A DNA stretch of 64,000 nucleotides from Rostratula benghalensis (Eukaryota; Chordata; Aves; Charadriiformes; Rostratulidae): the NCBI GenBank assembly GCA_013399305.1, contig VXAI01000020.1:2383416-2447415 (forward strand). The letters run 5' to 3'. Both the position numbers and the translations under genes were made by a program. Under the pieces are notes generated by a model. The model was not told where the DNA came from. It was given only the letters and a program-made list of their open reading frames with translations, and made no database searches. How positions within the stretch are numbered: position 1 is the first letter of the stretch; the number at the start of each line of letters is the position of its first letter. This document shows positions 13,087 to 24,700 of this stretch, one piece after another.

Positions 13087-16000
13087 TACGTCACCTTTTT
13101 AGAGTTGGTATTTAATTCTCAGTCCAGCCACTGGAGAGAGCTCTAGAGATCTTCAAACAGGTTTCAGGAGCAACCTGTCTGTCAACAAAACTAGCTGCAC
13201 ATGGGAGTAGAGTGTGGGAGTACACAAGGTCTTCTGCTGCCAAGATCGCTGAGAGTAACTGATCTCTGTTAAGTGTATTTAAAAGGCTCTGAGGATCAAG
13301 AAAGAGTGACAGCACGTTGCTTTGGCAAAGTCGATGATTTTGACTTTATTCTGAGGAAGGCCAGAAGCAGGACTGCAGCGGTTGTGGCCTCCTGGAGCTG
13401 GTTTTAAGCTACTTGGTGGTCTCGGTACTGTGAAGGATGGTTTCCAGTGGTGTAGAGCCATGCTGCTGCAGCACTTTACCTAGCTTACAAACAAGGTCTG
13501 TCGGCTGTTGATACCCAGGTTGTTGATACCCAGATTGACTGGTAGTATTTATGCTGATAGCTACCCCTCCTGGGCTGCACATCTCTACCTTGTTTCTCTT
13601 TTGGAAGGAAAGTGGGGTGTTGGGGGTTCAGTGAAAGGCAGGAACTTCAGGATATGCTTGACGTCTTCCAGCCTCACCTGTGGAGGAGTGTTCCCAATTA
13701 CAAAAATAAATAAAAGACAGGAAGAAAATGAAAAAAGAAAAAAGTTGCTGAAGTTGCTAGTTAAGGCACTAATAATTAGGTGTTGCAGCAGGGGGCGTGC
13801 AGGTTGGTTGCAGTATCCTTTGCTAGAATTAGTTCTACAGGGGCACATTTTATGTTCACTTATCTTTGTACTTGTCTGTGGCCTGGTTGAAAAGCAGCTT
13901 TTTTCACTTCCCCTCAGAAGATGCTCACAAAGCTGTCTTAGGTTAGGCTGGAGACTTCTGCAGTGAAAAATCCCCCAAAATAGCAAGACACAAGCAGTTG
14001 ATGCCCAAAAGGGAGAAATGGAATAGAGATGTTTGGGAGCAAGGAATGAGCTGGTGGTGTTCTAACCAGGGGATTAAGGTTTCAGAAGTAGTATGGGGGA
14101 GCATCTGTGCAGGAAGGGGGATATGAGCTATAAAAGGGAGGACTGCAAACTGCGGCCTAGGGCCAGACAAGATCAACCTGCTGTTCGAGAGGAGGCTCTG
14201 AGAACTGAGCAGCAGAGGAACCCTCCCCTAAAGTCTCCCTTGTGTCAGGTGAAGAGTTGGGCACTTCTTACATAAGTTTTTGACATTAACAGAGGCACCT
14301 GTGATGGTTCATTCTAATGTGCAGATGCCATCTTAAGTGTTTTCACTCTTGGTTCTCTAAATGTTTTATTACAAAAATACAAGTAGTACGTCACCCTACG
14401 TTCCTTGGTCCAAAGTCCAGAACAAACTTATGAAGGACCTGGGGACAGCAGCTAAAAAGAGTTAGTGCTCATCCCCTTGTAAACTTCGCTCAGATTGAGT
14501 TCCCCAGCACAGTCCCAGTCGGGACTGGAATGACCTAGGCAGTCTGTTATCTTCTTTAATTTAAAACCATCATGCACTTGGAGCGAAGGACTTTTTCTTT
14601 TAACTTGGATGTGTTAGCAGCTGTTGGTTTAGGTATGTTCAATAACTAGTAAAAGAGCCCCTGGGCCCTGGAGGAATGCTGCACGCAGTAGCTGTGCTAA
14701 GGCGGTGTGATGTGATGTGGAACAGAGAAGTAGGAACTGGCTGTCTTAGCAAACAGAAGTCCAGGATAAGCTTTGGCTTTGGATGTGATATTACAGCATA
14801 ACATCACTTTATGTCTGTGTGCTGGGCATGATGGGTAAGAATTTAAGAATAAATAAACTCTGTCTCAAACACGGGTAGCTTGGTGCTCCTGCCCTATTGT
14901 GACATCTTGCATCTCCAACAGCTTCCAAAGCAGGCTCAGGGATTTGTGCCGTCCCCCTCCTTTTTGTAAGGATTGAACAGCAATGAGGTGTCTTTCTCTG
15001 GTCTCTTTTTAAAGGTAAGACTTCAAGTCTAATGACTATTTAGAGAGAAAATTCTTTCACCTCCATAAAGTTCTTTGAATTATAAAGGACATTGCTGCTG
15101 GGTTACTGAAAACCCTTGGGGTTTGTTTCATTTATAACATTGCCTCGGGCCTTCTGCTGCATCCTGTTGGATTGACCTCCTTTTCAACCCGTGCTGGCAG
15201 CTGCATTGCAGCACAATCTTTTCCCTGGATCCTTCAGGGTTGTCGTATGACAAACCTGAACTGTGACCCTTTTGTGTCTTACCAGGACAGCAGTGCCCTC
15301 TCTGTGTGATGTGGCCAGCAGTCTTCCCCACACACACATTTGTTCCAAGCCATTTAACAAACTGAAAATTTCAAGTGATGGCATTTCATAGTGTTTAATA
15401 GTATCGACTGTAAAGCAAATGAAATGGTGCTGAATACCCTGCGTGCTGCTGTAAGAAATACAGCTTCCATTTCTGCAATATGCCCTGGGTTTTCAGTGGT
15501 TACTGTATGCTCTCTGGTGAATCTCTTCTTTTTTTTTTTTTTTTTTTTTAATAAATTTCAAAGCTTTCCTTCTAAAGACAGTAGCATTCACTCCTATAGA
15601 TAGTCCAGCACTGCTCTGTGTTTCTAATATTTTTATTTTAACCAGATTTCTCTAAGCAGAGTGGGCAGAGTAATTTTGCTGAAGTCTTGCAGAGAGTGTT
15701 AGGGTAAGAATTGATGTAGCTAACACGGCATCCAAGCAACGCCGTCTCCAATTGGTGTTGATGCTGGCAGGCATTGCCTTGCTGAAGTTACAGAGACTGA
15801 GCACTCGTATTTGTACAAATTGCATTCATTACTGAGAACCCTCCAGTAGTGATAAGAGACTGGCTGTGTAGCGTAGATTGGCTCCAAGATAAGTAGCCAC
15901 TCTATTGTGCAGCTCCTGGTAATCTTCCTTCTCCCCACCCCTAATAATAAATCTTGGGGCATTTTGGAATGCATGGGGGTTGCTCATTCCAGTAGCCTGG

Positions 16001-16485
16001 ATGTGTTACTACTAAACATCATCATCTCCTACCAATTGTGCTTTCATAACCAAGTGAGGCAGCCGACTGAGGTGAATAGACTGGGATAGTGTTCTCAACA
16101 TGCGGATGCTTCGACTCCGTGTGTTTGTTGCTCCCTTAAAGGACAATTCACAGGTGAGGACCAGGGTAAGAGTTTCTCCCAGACTTAATTCAAGGTAGAG
16201 CCCAATCATAGTGACGGTTTTCTTCAAGAAGAGATGGGAAAATCTGGAGCCTTGCACAACCTGGGGTTCTGCACAGGAGCCATGGTAGTACCATTTTTGT
16301 AGGTGGCTTGTCCTTTCTCAGTGCAAAGTGTCTATGCAGTATGACTTCAGTGAAATGGCAGTTATTTATCTTACCATAATAATACAGTTTTAAAGAAAGA
16401 TAGAATTTTCTGTTTGCTTTGACTGAAATAAACCAACTGGCTGGTGCTTGTTTTGTCTTTTTAAAGTATCTAATGTGCAATGTGA

Positions 16486-16746
16486 TGGCCAATGATAGGA
16501 CAAGGGGCAGTGGGTGCAAGCTGGAACATAGGAGGTTCTGCTTAAATATGAGGAAAAACTTCTTCACAGTGAGTATGACTGAACACTGGAACAGGCTGTC
16601 CAGAGAGGTTGTGGAGCCTCCTTCTCTGGAGATACTCAAAACCTGCCTGGACGTGTTCCTGTGTGACCTGATCTAGGTGTTCCTGCTCCAGCAGGACTAA
16701 GATGATCTTTCAAGGTCCTTTTCAAACCCTGATAGTCTGTGATTCT
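16486..16746 (+). mobile_element. CR1 LINE 3' fragment next to TAF4B terminal exon
   Basis: About 260 bp, nearly collinear with the 2505-2772 copy. It shares 'GATAGGACAAGGGGCAGTGG', 'GGAACATAGGAGGTTCTGC' and 'TGTGACCTGATCTAGGTGTT', and ends GTCTGTGATTCTG. It keeps the 'GAACACTGGAACAGGCTGTC' segment that the other copy has partly lost. It lies in sense orientation about 157 bp upstream of the terminal exon acceptor. It is 5'-truncated and non-coding. Confidence 0.9.
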
Positions 16747-16903
16747 GCAAGGAATTATGAAGTGCTGGTTTTCAACATGCAAAGCTGAACATCAGCAAGC
16801 TGGTTTTATGCAAGTAGACAGTATAATCCAACCAGTGTGGTTGAAAACTTTTATTTACATGGAATTCTAATGTTGTTTTTTTTTCTCTCCCTCCTCCATT
16901 TAG

Positions 16904-17071
16904 GGTTTGAATCGCAATGGAATTGCTCCTGGATCATCAGGTTTTAGCCTTACAAAACAGCTTACATGTCCAAGAATAACCCGTGTCTGTCTCAGGGACT
17001 TGATATTCTGCATGGAACAAGAGAGGGAGCTGAAGCATTCTCTAACCTTGTACCATGCTCTGCTGAAGTGA
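16904..17071 (+). CDS. TAF4B: TAF4B terminal coding exon with stop
   Basis: This exon has 55 codons plus TGA (17069-17071). It is read in phase 0 straight after the 5305-5424 exon, so the joined peptide reads SGLE then GLNRNGIAPGSSGFSL. The linker is followed by TKQLTCPRITRVCLRDLIFC, then MEQERELKHSLTLYHALLK and the stop. The RITRVCLRDLIFCMEQERE helix is the last conserved block of the TAF4 family C-terminal domain (established family knowledge). It belongs to the region needed for stable pairing with TAF12 in TFIID. The MEQERE version, rather than the LENERE of TAF4, supports TAF4B. The length to the stop matches the family, with no truncation or frameshift. The acceptor is TAG at 16901-16903. 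Confidence 0.96.
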   Translation, partial: GLNRNGIAPGSSGFSLTKQLTCPRITRVCLRDLIFCMEQERELKHSLTLYHALLK

Positions 17072-18780
17072 TTAGAATTTACATTTCACCTTGCTTTCTA
17101 CTGCCAAAGAAAACACTGAAGCATTGTTGCACTGTCTTGAAATTCCAATTTCTGGAAAATGATCCGTTGTAAGGATAACTTTTGTTTACAGATAAACATT
17201 TTTATTAAATACCTAACTTAGCACCTGTGGGGTTTTTAATAATATTTGGCTTAAACCAGTCTGTAAACCAGTGAAAACAGAGCTGCACACATGAGCACCT
17301 CTGCCTACCTGCCGGCATTTAACCGACTTGCGGGCTCTGAGGGCTTGATATGTGTACCTAGTTTATGTATGTCACTTGCTTCAGTACTCCAGAGTCTGCA
17401 ACATCTGTTCTACATGTAGTGCCTTCTTCTAATCCAACCTTATTTAGGGAAATAAATAACACTTCAAAGGCACTGCATAGCATGGCAACTGTATTTAACC
17501 ACGAACCAGCAGTCAGTCAACATGCTAATGTATTGCCTGTCTCACTCAGCATCTCCTTAAATTTTCTGGGTTTAGAATTGCCACTCATTTGTGGAGAGCA
17601 AAGTAGCAAGCAAAAGAAATGAGGGGTGCTTTATCACCCCACCTCACCTCAACTGCCCTCCCCCTTTCCTCTGAGACAGTGGCTGAGGGAAGACAACCAA
17701 ATGGGTCGTTCTTGTGATTGAAACACGTCAGACAGTATAGTTAGGGCATGCTTTGATGTTTGGGGAAAATTTGGAGTTACTTGCTTGAGTACAAGGAGTG
17801 AAAGAGCTTAAAAATAAAAGGGTAAGCAGAAGAAAACAGTTTTATCTTTCTGTAGATAGAAAAAAATAGCGTTGAACCTGAGTGTAGATGTAAAAAGAAA
17901 TGAATAAAAGCAACCTGTGCTGACTGCAAGACGGGGAAAACTTGAGATAAGTTGAAACTTTGCAGTTGGAAACTCTCTTGAGGAGAAGAGCAGAGTTTGC
18001 AAAGCACAGGATTCACTGCTTTATTTAGAATACCTTAAAGTGGTGTAACAGGGAAACTTCCCAAATAGAAAGTATTTAGAGAATTGCCTGTTTCCGTTCA
18101 GTGAGGAGGAGGACTCCAGATTATTTAGACTGTTAGAATAGATTCAAAGACTTTCTGCTTGCTGGTAAAGACCGCTTTGTGGTGGAAGGAAGACCATCTG
18201 GGGTCACCCTTCTCCTCAGCCTCCAGACGTTTTGCCTCCCATGACACAGTGCTGTATAACATGGCTGTTTCCTAGGACTGGTGGGAAAGGCACTGACTCT
18301 GTTGAACAGCTTCCTGCTGAAACCTTTTGCTTTTAAGGAACAAGCTTCCTGTGGTTATTTGGTGTGCCACTTCAGAACCTGAAGTGATGACTCAAATGCC
18401 CTCCACCGTCAGAACCACTGCAGATAGTTACCAAATTCAGTAAGTTGTGAATTGGTTATGGGTTGGGGNNNNNNNNNNNNNNNNNNNNNNNNNNNNNNNN
18501 NNNNNNNNNNNNNNNNNNNNNNNNNNNNNNNNNNNNNNNNNNNATAGCATATATATATAAAAGAAAAGCAGTACTTTGGCTAAGCTATAGTTTGCAAGGT
18601 ATTGATGGCATCAGGCAAAATTGTTTTGTATAATTAAATGCTTAGCTTTACTTTTTATGTAAAGTGTAGCATTTTCCATGTTTGTGTACTGTATCTTATT
18701 GATCAGATGTTTAAAATTATTTTAAATACTGCATTAAAGCAATTATTTTATTAAAAATAATAAATTGGTAACTTTGTTTC
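17072..18780 (+). other. TAF4B: TAF4B probable 3' UTR with candidate poly(A) signals
   Basis: A+T-rich sequence follows the TGA. Candidate poly(A) signals are ATTAAA at 17204-17209, AATAAA at 17451-17456, an AATAAA near 17906, and a strong A+T cluster at about 18731-18765 with AATAAA at 18759-18764, followed by a T-rich stretch (ACTTTGTTTCC). The UTR could end at any of these. I favour the last because of its dense signals and the U/GU-rich downstream sequence, but that is inference. An assembly gap at 18469-18543 interrupts it. cDNA 3' ends would settle the extent. Confidence 0.5.
18469..18543. other. Assembly gap (75 N)
   Basis: A run of 75 Ns between GGTTGGGG on the left and ATAGCATATATATATAAAAG on the right. 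The flank suggests a (TA)n-like simple repeat at the break, which may be why assembly failed. The true size is unknown. Confidence 0.99.
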
Positions 18781-21700
18781 CTGATGTGAGGGATCCAGCG
18801 TCTGAAGCTGTCATCCCCATGACTAATGGCGTGTCTCTGAGAGCGAGCCCTGGCTGTTTGCCCATCCCAGTGATTGGCACAGTTGCCCCATATGATGTGT
18901 TTATGAGAAATATCTATATTTTTAAGGTTTTTAAACAGACCTAAGTGACAGATAAAGAAGTTAATTGAAGGAGGGGTAGGCAGGGAGGAAAAGCAACCTC
19001 TCATTCACCTGACTTCACCCAGTCAGTCAGCTGGGGTTCTTGTTTTTGTAACAGCTGAGCAGAGGTGAGCACTTTCCATGAGTTCTGGGAAGTGAAAACA
19101 CTGAAGTCTCAGACTTCAGCAATGTGCAGAGGAAGAATTGTCCTAAATTAATTTTAGAGCAACTCACAATTAATTAAGTGCAGGTTGGAGAACAAAGATG
19201 AACATCTGCATGTTGGCCTCCCTTTTTGTCGTCTTTAAACCAGCGTCATACTTATTTTCTCCAATATTTTTCAGTTTAACTTAATTGATAAATAGATACA
19301 TACAAAGTGCCTAGGATTCAGATTACGTGCTTTCATAGCTGCCATAGCGGGGGTCTCTTTCACCGGTAGTTCCTCCCTGTGGGCCACTTCTTCCCCCTCT
19401 CCAAAACACACCCCAACCCCCAAACTTTTATCCTGTAAGGAGTAACAGACATTTTCAGGAAGGTTTTTCAGCGGGTTGTTAGGCCTAATTTCAAACAGGG
19501 ACAGACAAGCCCTTGCTGCAAAGGCTAAAAATACTTGTCTCCCTCCCAAGGGTTTTGCCTGCCTCTCACTTGCCTCAACTTGGCTTCTGAGAAAAATATG
19601 TATCCTCTAAAGTGGCTCTTGGTTGTCATTTGGCCAGGAGTTAAAGGAGAGTTGACCATGGGTTCCAATCTTGTTATACTTTATGGGAAGGTGGACTGTT
19701 CTTCATGTAAACTCTAGAGGCCCACTCATAGCTGATGAAGACAAACCATACCATCGTCCTGTCTTGCCTCCTAGTTCTCAGCACGCTGATGTTCCCCCCG
19801 TGCGTGAGGACCTAGCAGCACAGCCATTTATGCCACTGGTGCTCTGAGGGGGTCTAAAGCTTACTCCAGGCACTTCTTGCTCTCCAGATAGCCTGCTAGC
19901 CTAGTGGCTGTTTCTGATGCACCAAGCTGCCCAGGGAACCATCCCCACCACTCGAGTATTCTGCCTTTAGAGAAAACAGTATATACACTTGCTGTGGGGA
20001 AAGCTGTTGTTGCTGCCTCTTGATTGCTGCTGTCTTAGCAGCATACTGTGCCAAGTTTTCTATGTTATGTGGACACAAAAGGGGCCCGGTACTCTTCCTC
20101 CTCAAGCTGCTGCTTTTTTCCTTTATTGCCATTTTCACATCCTACCACTGAATTCAGCCCTTTGCACTGTCTTTGACTCCAGCTTTTCCCTTCTCCCCCT
20201 GGGGAAGACCAGCCAGAGTGCACTAACACACCCCGCAGCTTTGTTTGAGGTTTAATGAGGAAGGTAGCGGGGGCCCATGAGATGTTGCTAGATGATTCCT
20301 CAAAGCCAGTGCACTCTCTTGGACACTTTGACACGAGTAGCTTAAGGCTACTGTTTGCATCAAGTTGTTCTAGGCTCACTCTCTTGTAGGCACCTGTGTC
20401 CTGCCACGCAAGTGCACTGTGCTCGGCAAAAACTGCTGTCAGCTGTTCTCCAGGTTCATCTCTCCGCTCTGTTCTTTGCTTTCCTCTTCGTTTGTAATCA
20501 CCGGGGTGAAGAAGGAAAGACTAGGGCAAATGAGGATGTCCTGAAGGGGCAGACAGACCAAGTGATTGGACTCGATGCAATGAGCTTGCTCCCAGCAACT
20601 TTCCAAATGAGGGCTGCTGGGTTTCTTAGGCCAAGTGCTGCAGACGCTTCCCTCTCCACGTAGCACACGTGATGTCTACACATCCTCCGAGAGCTGATCT
20701 GGCCATTGTTATCTGAAGTCCCATGGCTGGAGCCTGCAGCTCTGGAGATAACTGCAACCTGCAGTGAAGGTTTTACTCCTTTGATGAGTGCAAAATTGTG
20801 TACCAAGACTAAAGAACATAGCACAATGGATCTCTGGTTTGTCACTTTTGGTACTGGGCTTGTTAGGACGTGTCAGTGGTTTGTGCCACCCTCATCTGGT
20901 GGGAAGGCTGCCTGTTTGGAGGCCACAATGCTAGTGTTCCACTTGCTTGCAGGTCTTGGGTAAGCTAGGTGAGCAACCCTTTTGGCATTATTATGTTTTG
21001 AAGAAAGAAGCAAGAAACCTCTTTTCCTTCCGGATACATCAGTCCTTGTTCCTACCACCTCTTCCTTCCTCTGTTGCTATAGGTTTCCCTGGCAGAGCTA
21101 CCTGAAGTTCCTGCTGGAGAATCTATCAGAGCCAGTCATCTGTTCTCTTCAATCCCCATCTCACAGTCCCACAGCTCTTCCAGGTGTCTCCTCTTCACCT
21201 CTTTCTGTCTCAGAAGTAGGAAAAAGTATAGAGCCCTGTCTTGCGTGATTCAGCTGGACATTGGGCAGTATCAGGACCAGCATTGAGGCCCCAAGAGCAA
21301 TCACTATGAGTTTCTCCAGAGCTCTGCCTAGCAGTAGTGCCACTGAAAAACTGTCTCTCCTGGGGCTGTGCCATGGTGGGAAGGAGCAAAGGTGAGGGCC
21401 TTCTGCATGGGTACTGCTAGGGCAAAAAACTCTTCATCTCAGCAGCTTGGCTTAAGTGCTCCTGCTTCACAGGCTTTCCTTGAAGAACTTCAGTTATCAG
21501 TAAGCTGCTACTCTCTATACTAGATCACAGGGAATATTCTTTTTAAAATCTATTTGGAATGAAAAATTATCTGAAAGATCATCTGTATCTGTTTTTGAGA
21601 GCTAATTCATAATTATGTGTAGTTCCCCAAGCTTCTTGAGATACTTACACTTCCACTTTGAAGTGTTTAGTGTGAGGGGGTTTATTATTTACAGTTATTT

Positions 21701-24700
21701 GAAGGTGTTTCTTATTTCTGTCCTTAGAAGCTGGAAGGGAGGAGGGATAGTATTTTTTTCAAGTAATTATGTATGAATATACATGTACTCTGTGTGCTGA
21801 GTAACATTTAAAAGAAATACCCTACTTCTTGTAAGGACTGAGTTATAACAGCTCCCAGGTGTGAAACTCCAGCAACAAGGAGAGAGGGAAGGAGAGGAAT
21901 TCTTGAAGAGGTTGCAAGTTTTAATATGTTAAAATCCTTTGGTACCTTTTGTGCAAAATTAGGCAGAGAATAAAGACTCCCTTGAAGATTTGATCAGCCG
22001 GACTTCTCAAGAAGGGAGTGTAGGAAAAGGAGAGGGTACTCAGGGGTACGAATTTGAAGGCAAAGCTCACTCCTGCCCCAGAGTTTCATTGATAACTGTG
22101 TGCATTCTGGCAGAGGCAGAGCAAATGACAGAAAAAGGCCTTTCTAGAAAAAACACCACAAAAATCCATCTAAGTAGGTGGATATGTGTATGTAAGCCAT
22201 GTATTTAATGAAGCTGATTTATTGGGTAATCTTTATTTGGGGAAGAAATCCTTGAAGTGTTTCTTGCTGTTCAATGCAGTTTGCATTCGTTGTGTTTCCT
22301 AAAATTTGGAGAACCCCCCTGTAATCATAATCTCATCTCTCTTTGAAGGAGTGGCTAGAAGGATTATTTCTGGGTTCAGCCCAGCGCTGTGGTCCAGCCA
22401 CAGAGCTGAAGCAATGCGGGACAGGGGGACACATGCTGTCCACAAGAGTGGGTGGCCTGACTGATGCTGAAAGCAGAGGCTGGAATGAGCAGGTGTGTAG
22501 ACACCAGAAGGTGTGTAGGTACAGCATGGGCTATTCAATATTTCAGAGCTGAAGCAGTTTTCCTCTATTCATGTGAATAAACCACGGAGTGGGGCTTACA
22601 ACCCGCATGAGCATCTGCCCTGCATCGAGCTGGTGTGGTAATCAGGGTCGTGCTACCTCTTGTCAGGGCTGGGGCTGTAATTTTCTGCGCCCTGCTTTTC
22701 ACCAGCCGATTCATTAGCCCTTTGCAGCGCGACTGGCAGGCGGTGCGAACTCAAACAGGCCTCGTCTCACACAACTCTCAGAGCCTTTGCTTCTAATTTG
22801 AAAGCTTTCACTTTCTTTATTACAGTGAAAAAAAAAATAAAAAATTGAAAGTGACCCAAACTTCAGGTACAGAAGGCAAATATTAAAAGTAAGGTTGGGG
22901 TTTTTTGCCTTTGAAATTCATGTCTTCTTAGAGACTGTTGGTGAGTGATGCCCCAGAGCTGAGGAGGATGGCTCCAGAAAGAGATCCCCTGGAGTGGGTA
23001 ATCAGCCCTTCACAGCAGTCTGCTGGGGATGCTGAAACAGAAATCAGTGTTTCGAGTTTGTTGGTTTTTTTTTTCCCATGCTGTAAAGAAGAACCTGTGG
23101 GAAGGTTCTGCCTGTGTCCTTACACAAAACCAGGATATCCAGTAATTAGCAAGAGATACCTCTAGGGCAAGCTCAAATTTTGCAACACTTCCCAAGGCAG
23201 GGAAAATGCTCTGGGCTAGGGCAGTCTTGGGAAGAGAGTGAGTCAGGAGCTGCTTTTTTTTTTTTTTTCCCCTCTATAGTCTTGATCAAGTCAAAACTTA
23301 AGAAAACTTTGCAAGGACCTGACTCTTCCAGACTTCTCTGTACCTGAGTGAGGCTCTTCCACCTCCTGATGTAGATGGCTGCCAGAAAAAGGCTTTTTCT
23401 CTACAATAGGCTAAACTTTTTGTGGCCCTGAGCCACAGATGACTTTCCAACAATGGCTGGGAGTGGGGAAGCCAAGCTGACCCCAGGGACAGTATCCCCC
23501 AAGGGAGAAAGCCAGGGAGGAGCAGCCCAGAGCAGCAGGGGCGGGGTGCTGCCTCTTTTGGTGATTTTTCTCTCCCCCTAGAAATGCAAGTTTGTGCTTG
23601 AGAAAGGATTTAAAATGCTGTATAGGTGTCACCTGCCTTGGGCGACAATTTGGCACATAGAAGATGAAGCAGCATAGGGTTTGGGCAGGGTGGGTGGTAC
23701 AGGGACAATTGGTGGCTGGGGTCATGGGTGGCACTGGGGCAACGGGTGGCCAGGGCCATGGGTGGTGGGGGCTGACAGCGGCCTGTGCACAGCTCCCTGC
23801 CCGGGGACCAGGGCCCGGGAAAGGCGGTGGGGCTGCGCTGGCAGAGGCGGCCTTGGGAAAGCCGCCTGCCTGGCGGAGGGCCCAGAGGAGCCAGCACCAC
23901 CCCATTGCCCTGGGGCCGCCGGGCATGCCCAGCCCAGCCCAGCCTGCTGGGGGCCCATGGAGCTGCCCTGCCCCTGGGCTGTGCAGGGCTGGAGTCTGGT
24001 GGCTCTTGGCCAGAGGATTAGCTCGTAGGCGGGTGGGGAGGAGGCTTGGCTGTGGGGTCTTTGAGCCCTCGTTGGGCCAACCAATCCCCCTGGGCGCTCT
24101 TTGGTCTGTCGCAGCACCATACGCTCAGCCTCCTCAGACATGTCCCGCATGGAAGAGGTCTCCTTGCCAGGCTGTCTCCATGCGTAGCAAGCGTGGCCAT
24201 GTCTCCGTCTGGGCAGTAAGCCATACACAAGGGGCTTGAGCTCCTGGCATCGGGATGCGGCACAACACTCCCTGGCTCTTTGAACGAAGATTCCCAGATG
24301 CTTCTGCATGAGACGCAGGTGCAGTGGCCCAGCTTGGCTTTCCCACTCCTGGTTTCTGTAATGTTGGATCTCCTTCCCACCTCCCATTTCCCCCCCTACC
24401 TGCCTTAGTTTTGCGTTTTATGCTGGTGCCTTGTAGCACAAACACACTGTAGCACTGCTGGCCTTTCCCCGCTGGGCTCCCTGCCCTTTCTCAGTGGTTT
24501 TAAGTCCTAGCAATGACTTGTAAACACAGAGTGAACTGTCTGCTTTGTCCTAGGACTCTGTAGCCTGGCTTTATCTTCTGTGCTCAGGTGAAACCCAAGT
24601 GAAATGCTCACAGCTAACCAACGGCCAGACTGGGTGCTCCCACCCCCATCTTGCAGTTGAGCACTTCTGGTCTTCCTGAAAGCTTGCCTTCCTTTTCAAA

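Larger units (their letters stand above)
5425..16903 (+). other. TAF4B: TAF4B last intron (11.5 kb)
   Basis: The intron is bounded by the donor GTACGG at 5425 and a strong acceptor: a long T/C tract ending in CCATTTAG at 16896-16903. It holds two CR1 fragments (12740-13086 and 16486-16746), a small 15-bp duplication near 13506-13536 (GTTGATACCCAG repeated) and a T run at about 15529-15549. The many open frames of 60-190 codons carry no domain I recognise, and some are simply antisense to CR1. I support no exon, RNA gene or nested gene in it. Confidence 0.8.

Noticed and set aside
16190..16639. 149-codon minus-strand frame
   Set aside because: Its N-terminal part is antisense to the CR1 fragment at 16486-16746, so it is not a gene.
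23411..23926. 171-codon minus-strand open frame, Pro/Ala/Gly-rich
   Set aside because: The frame is kept open by high G+C and a G-rich tandem array. It is low in complexity, has no domain, and overlapping frames exist on both strands.
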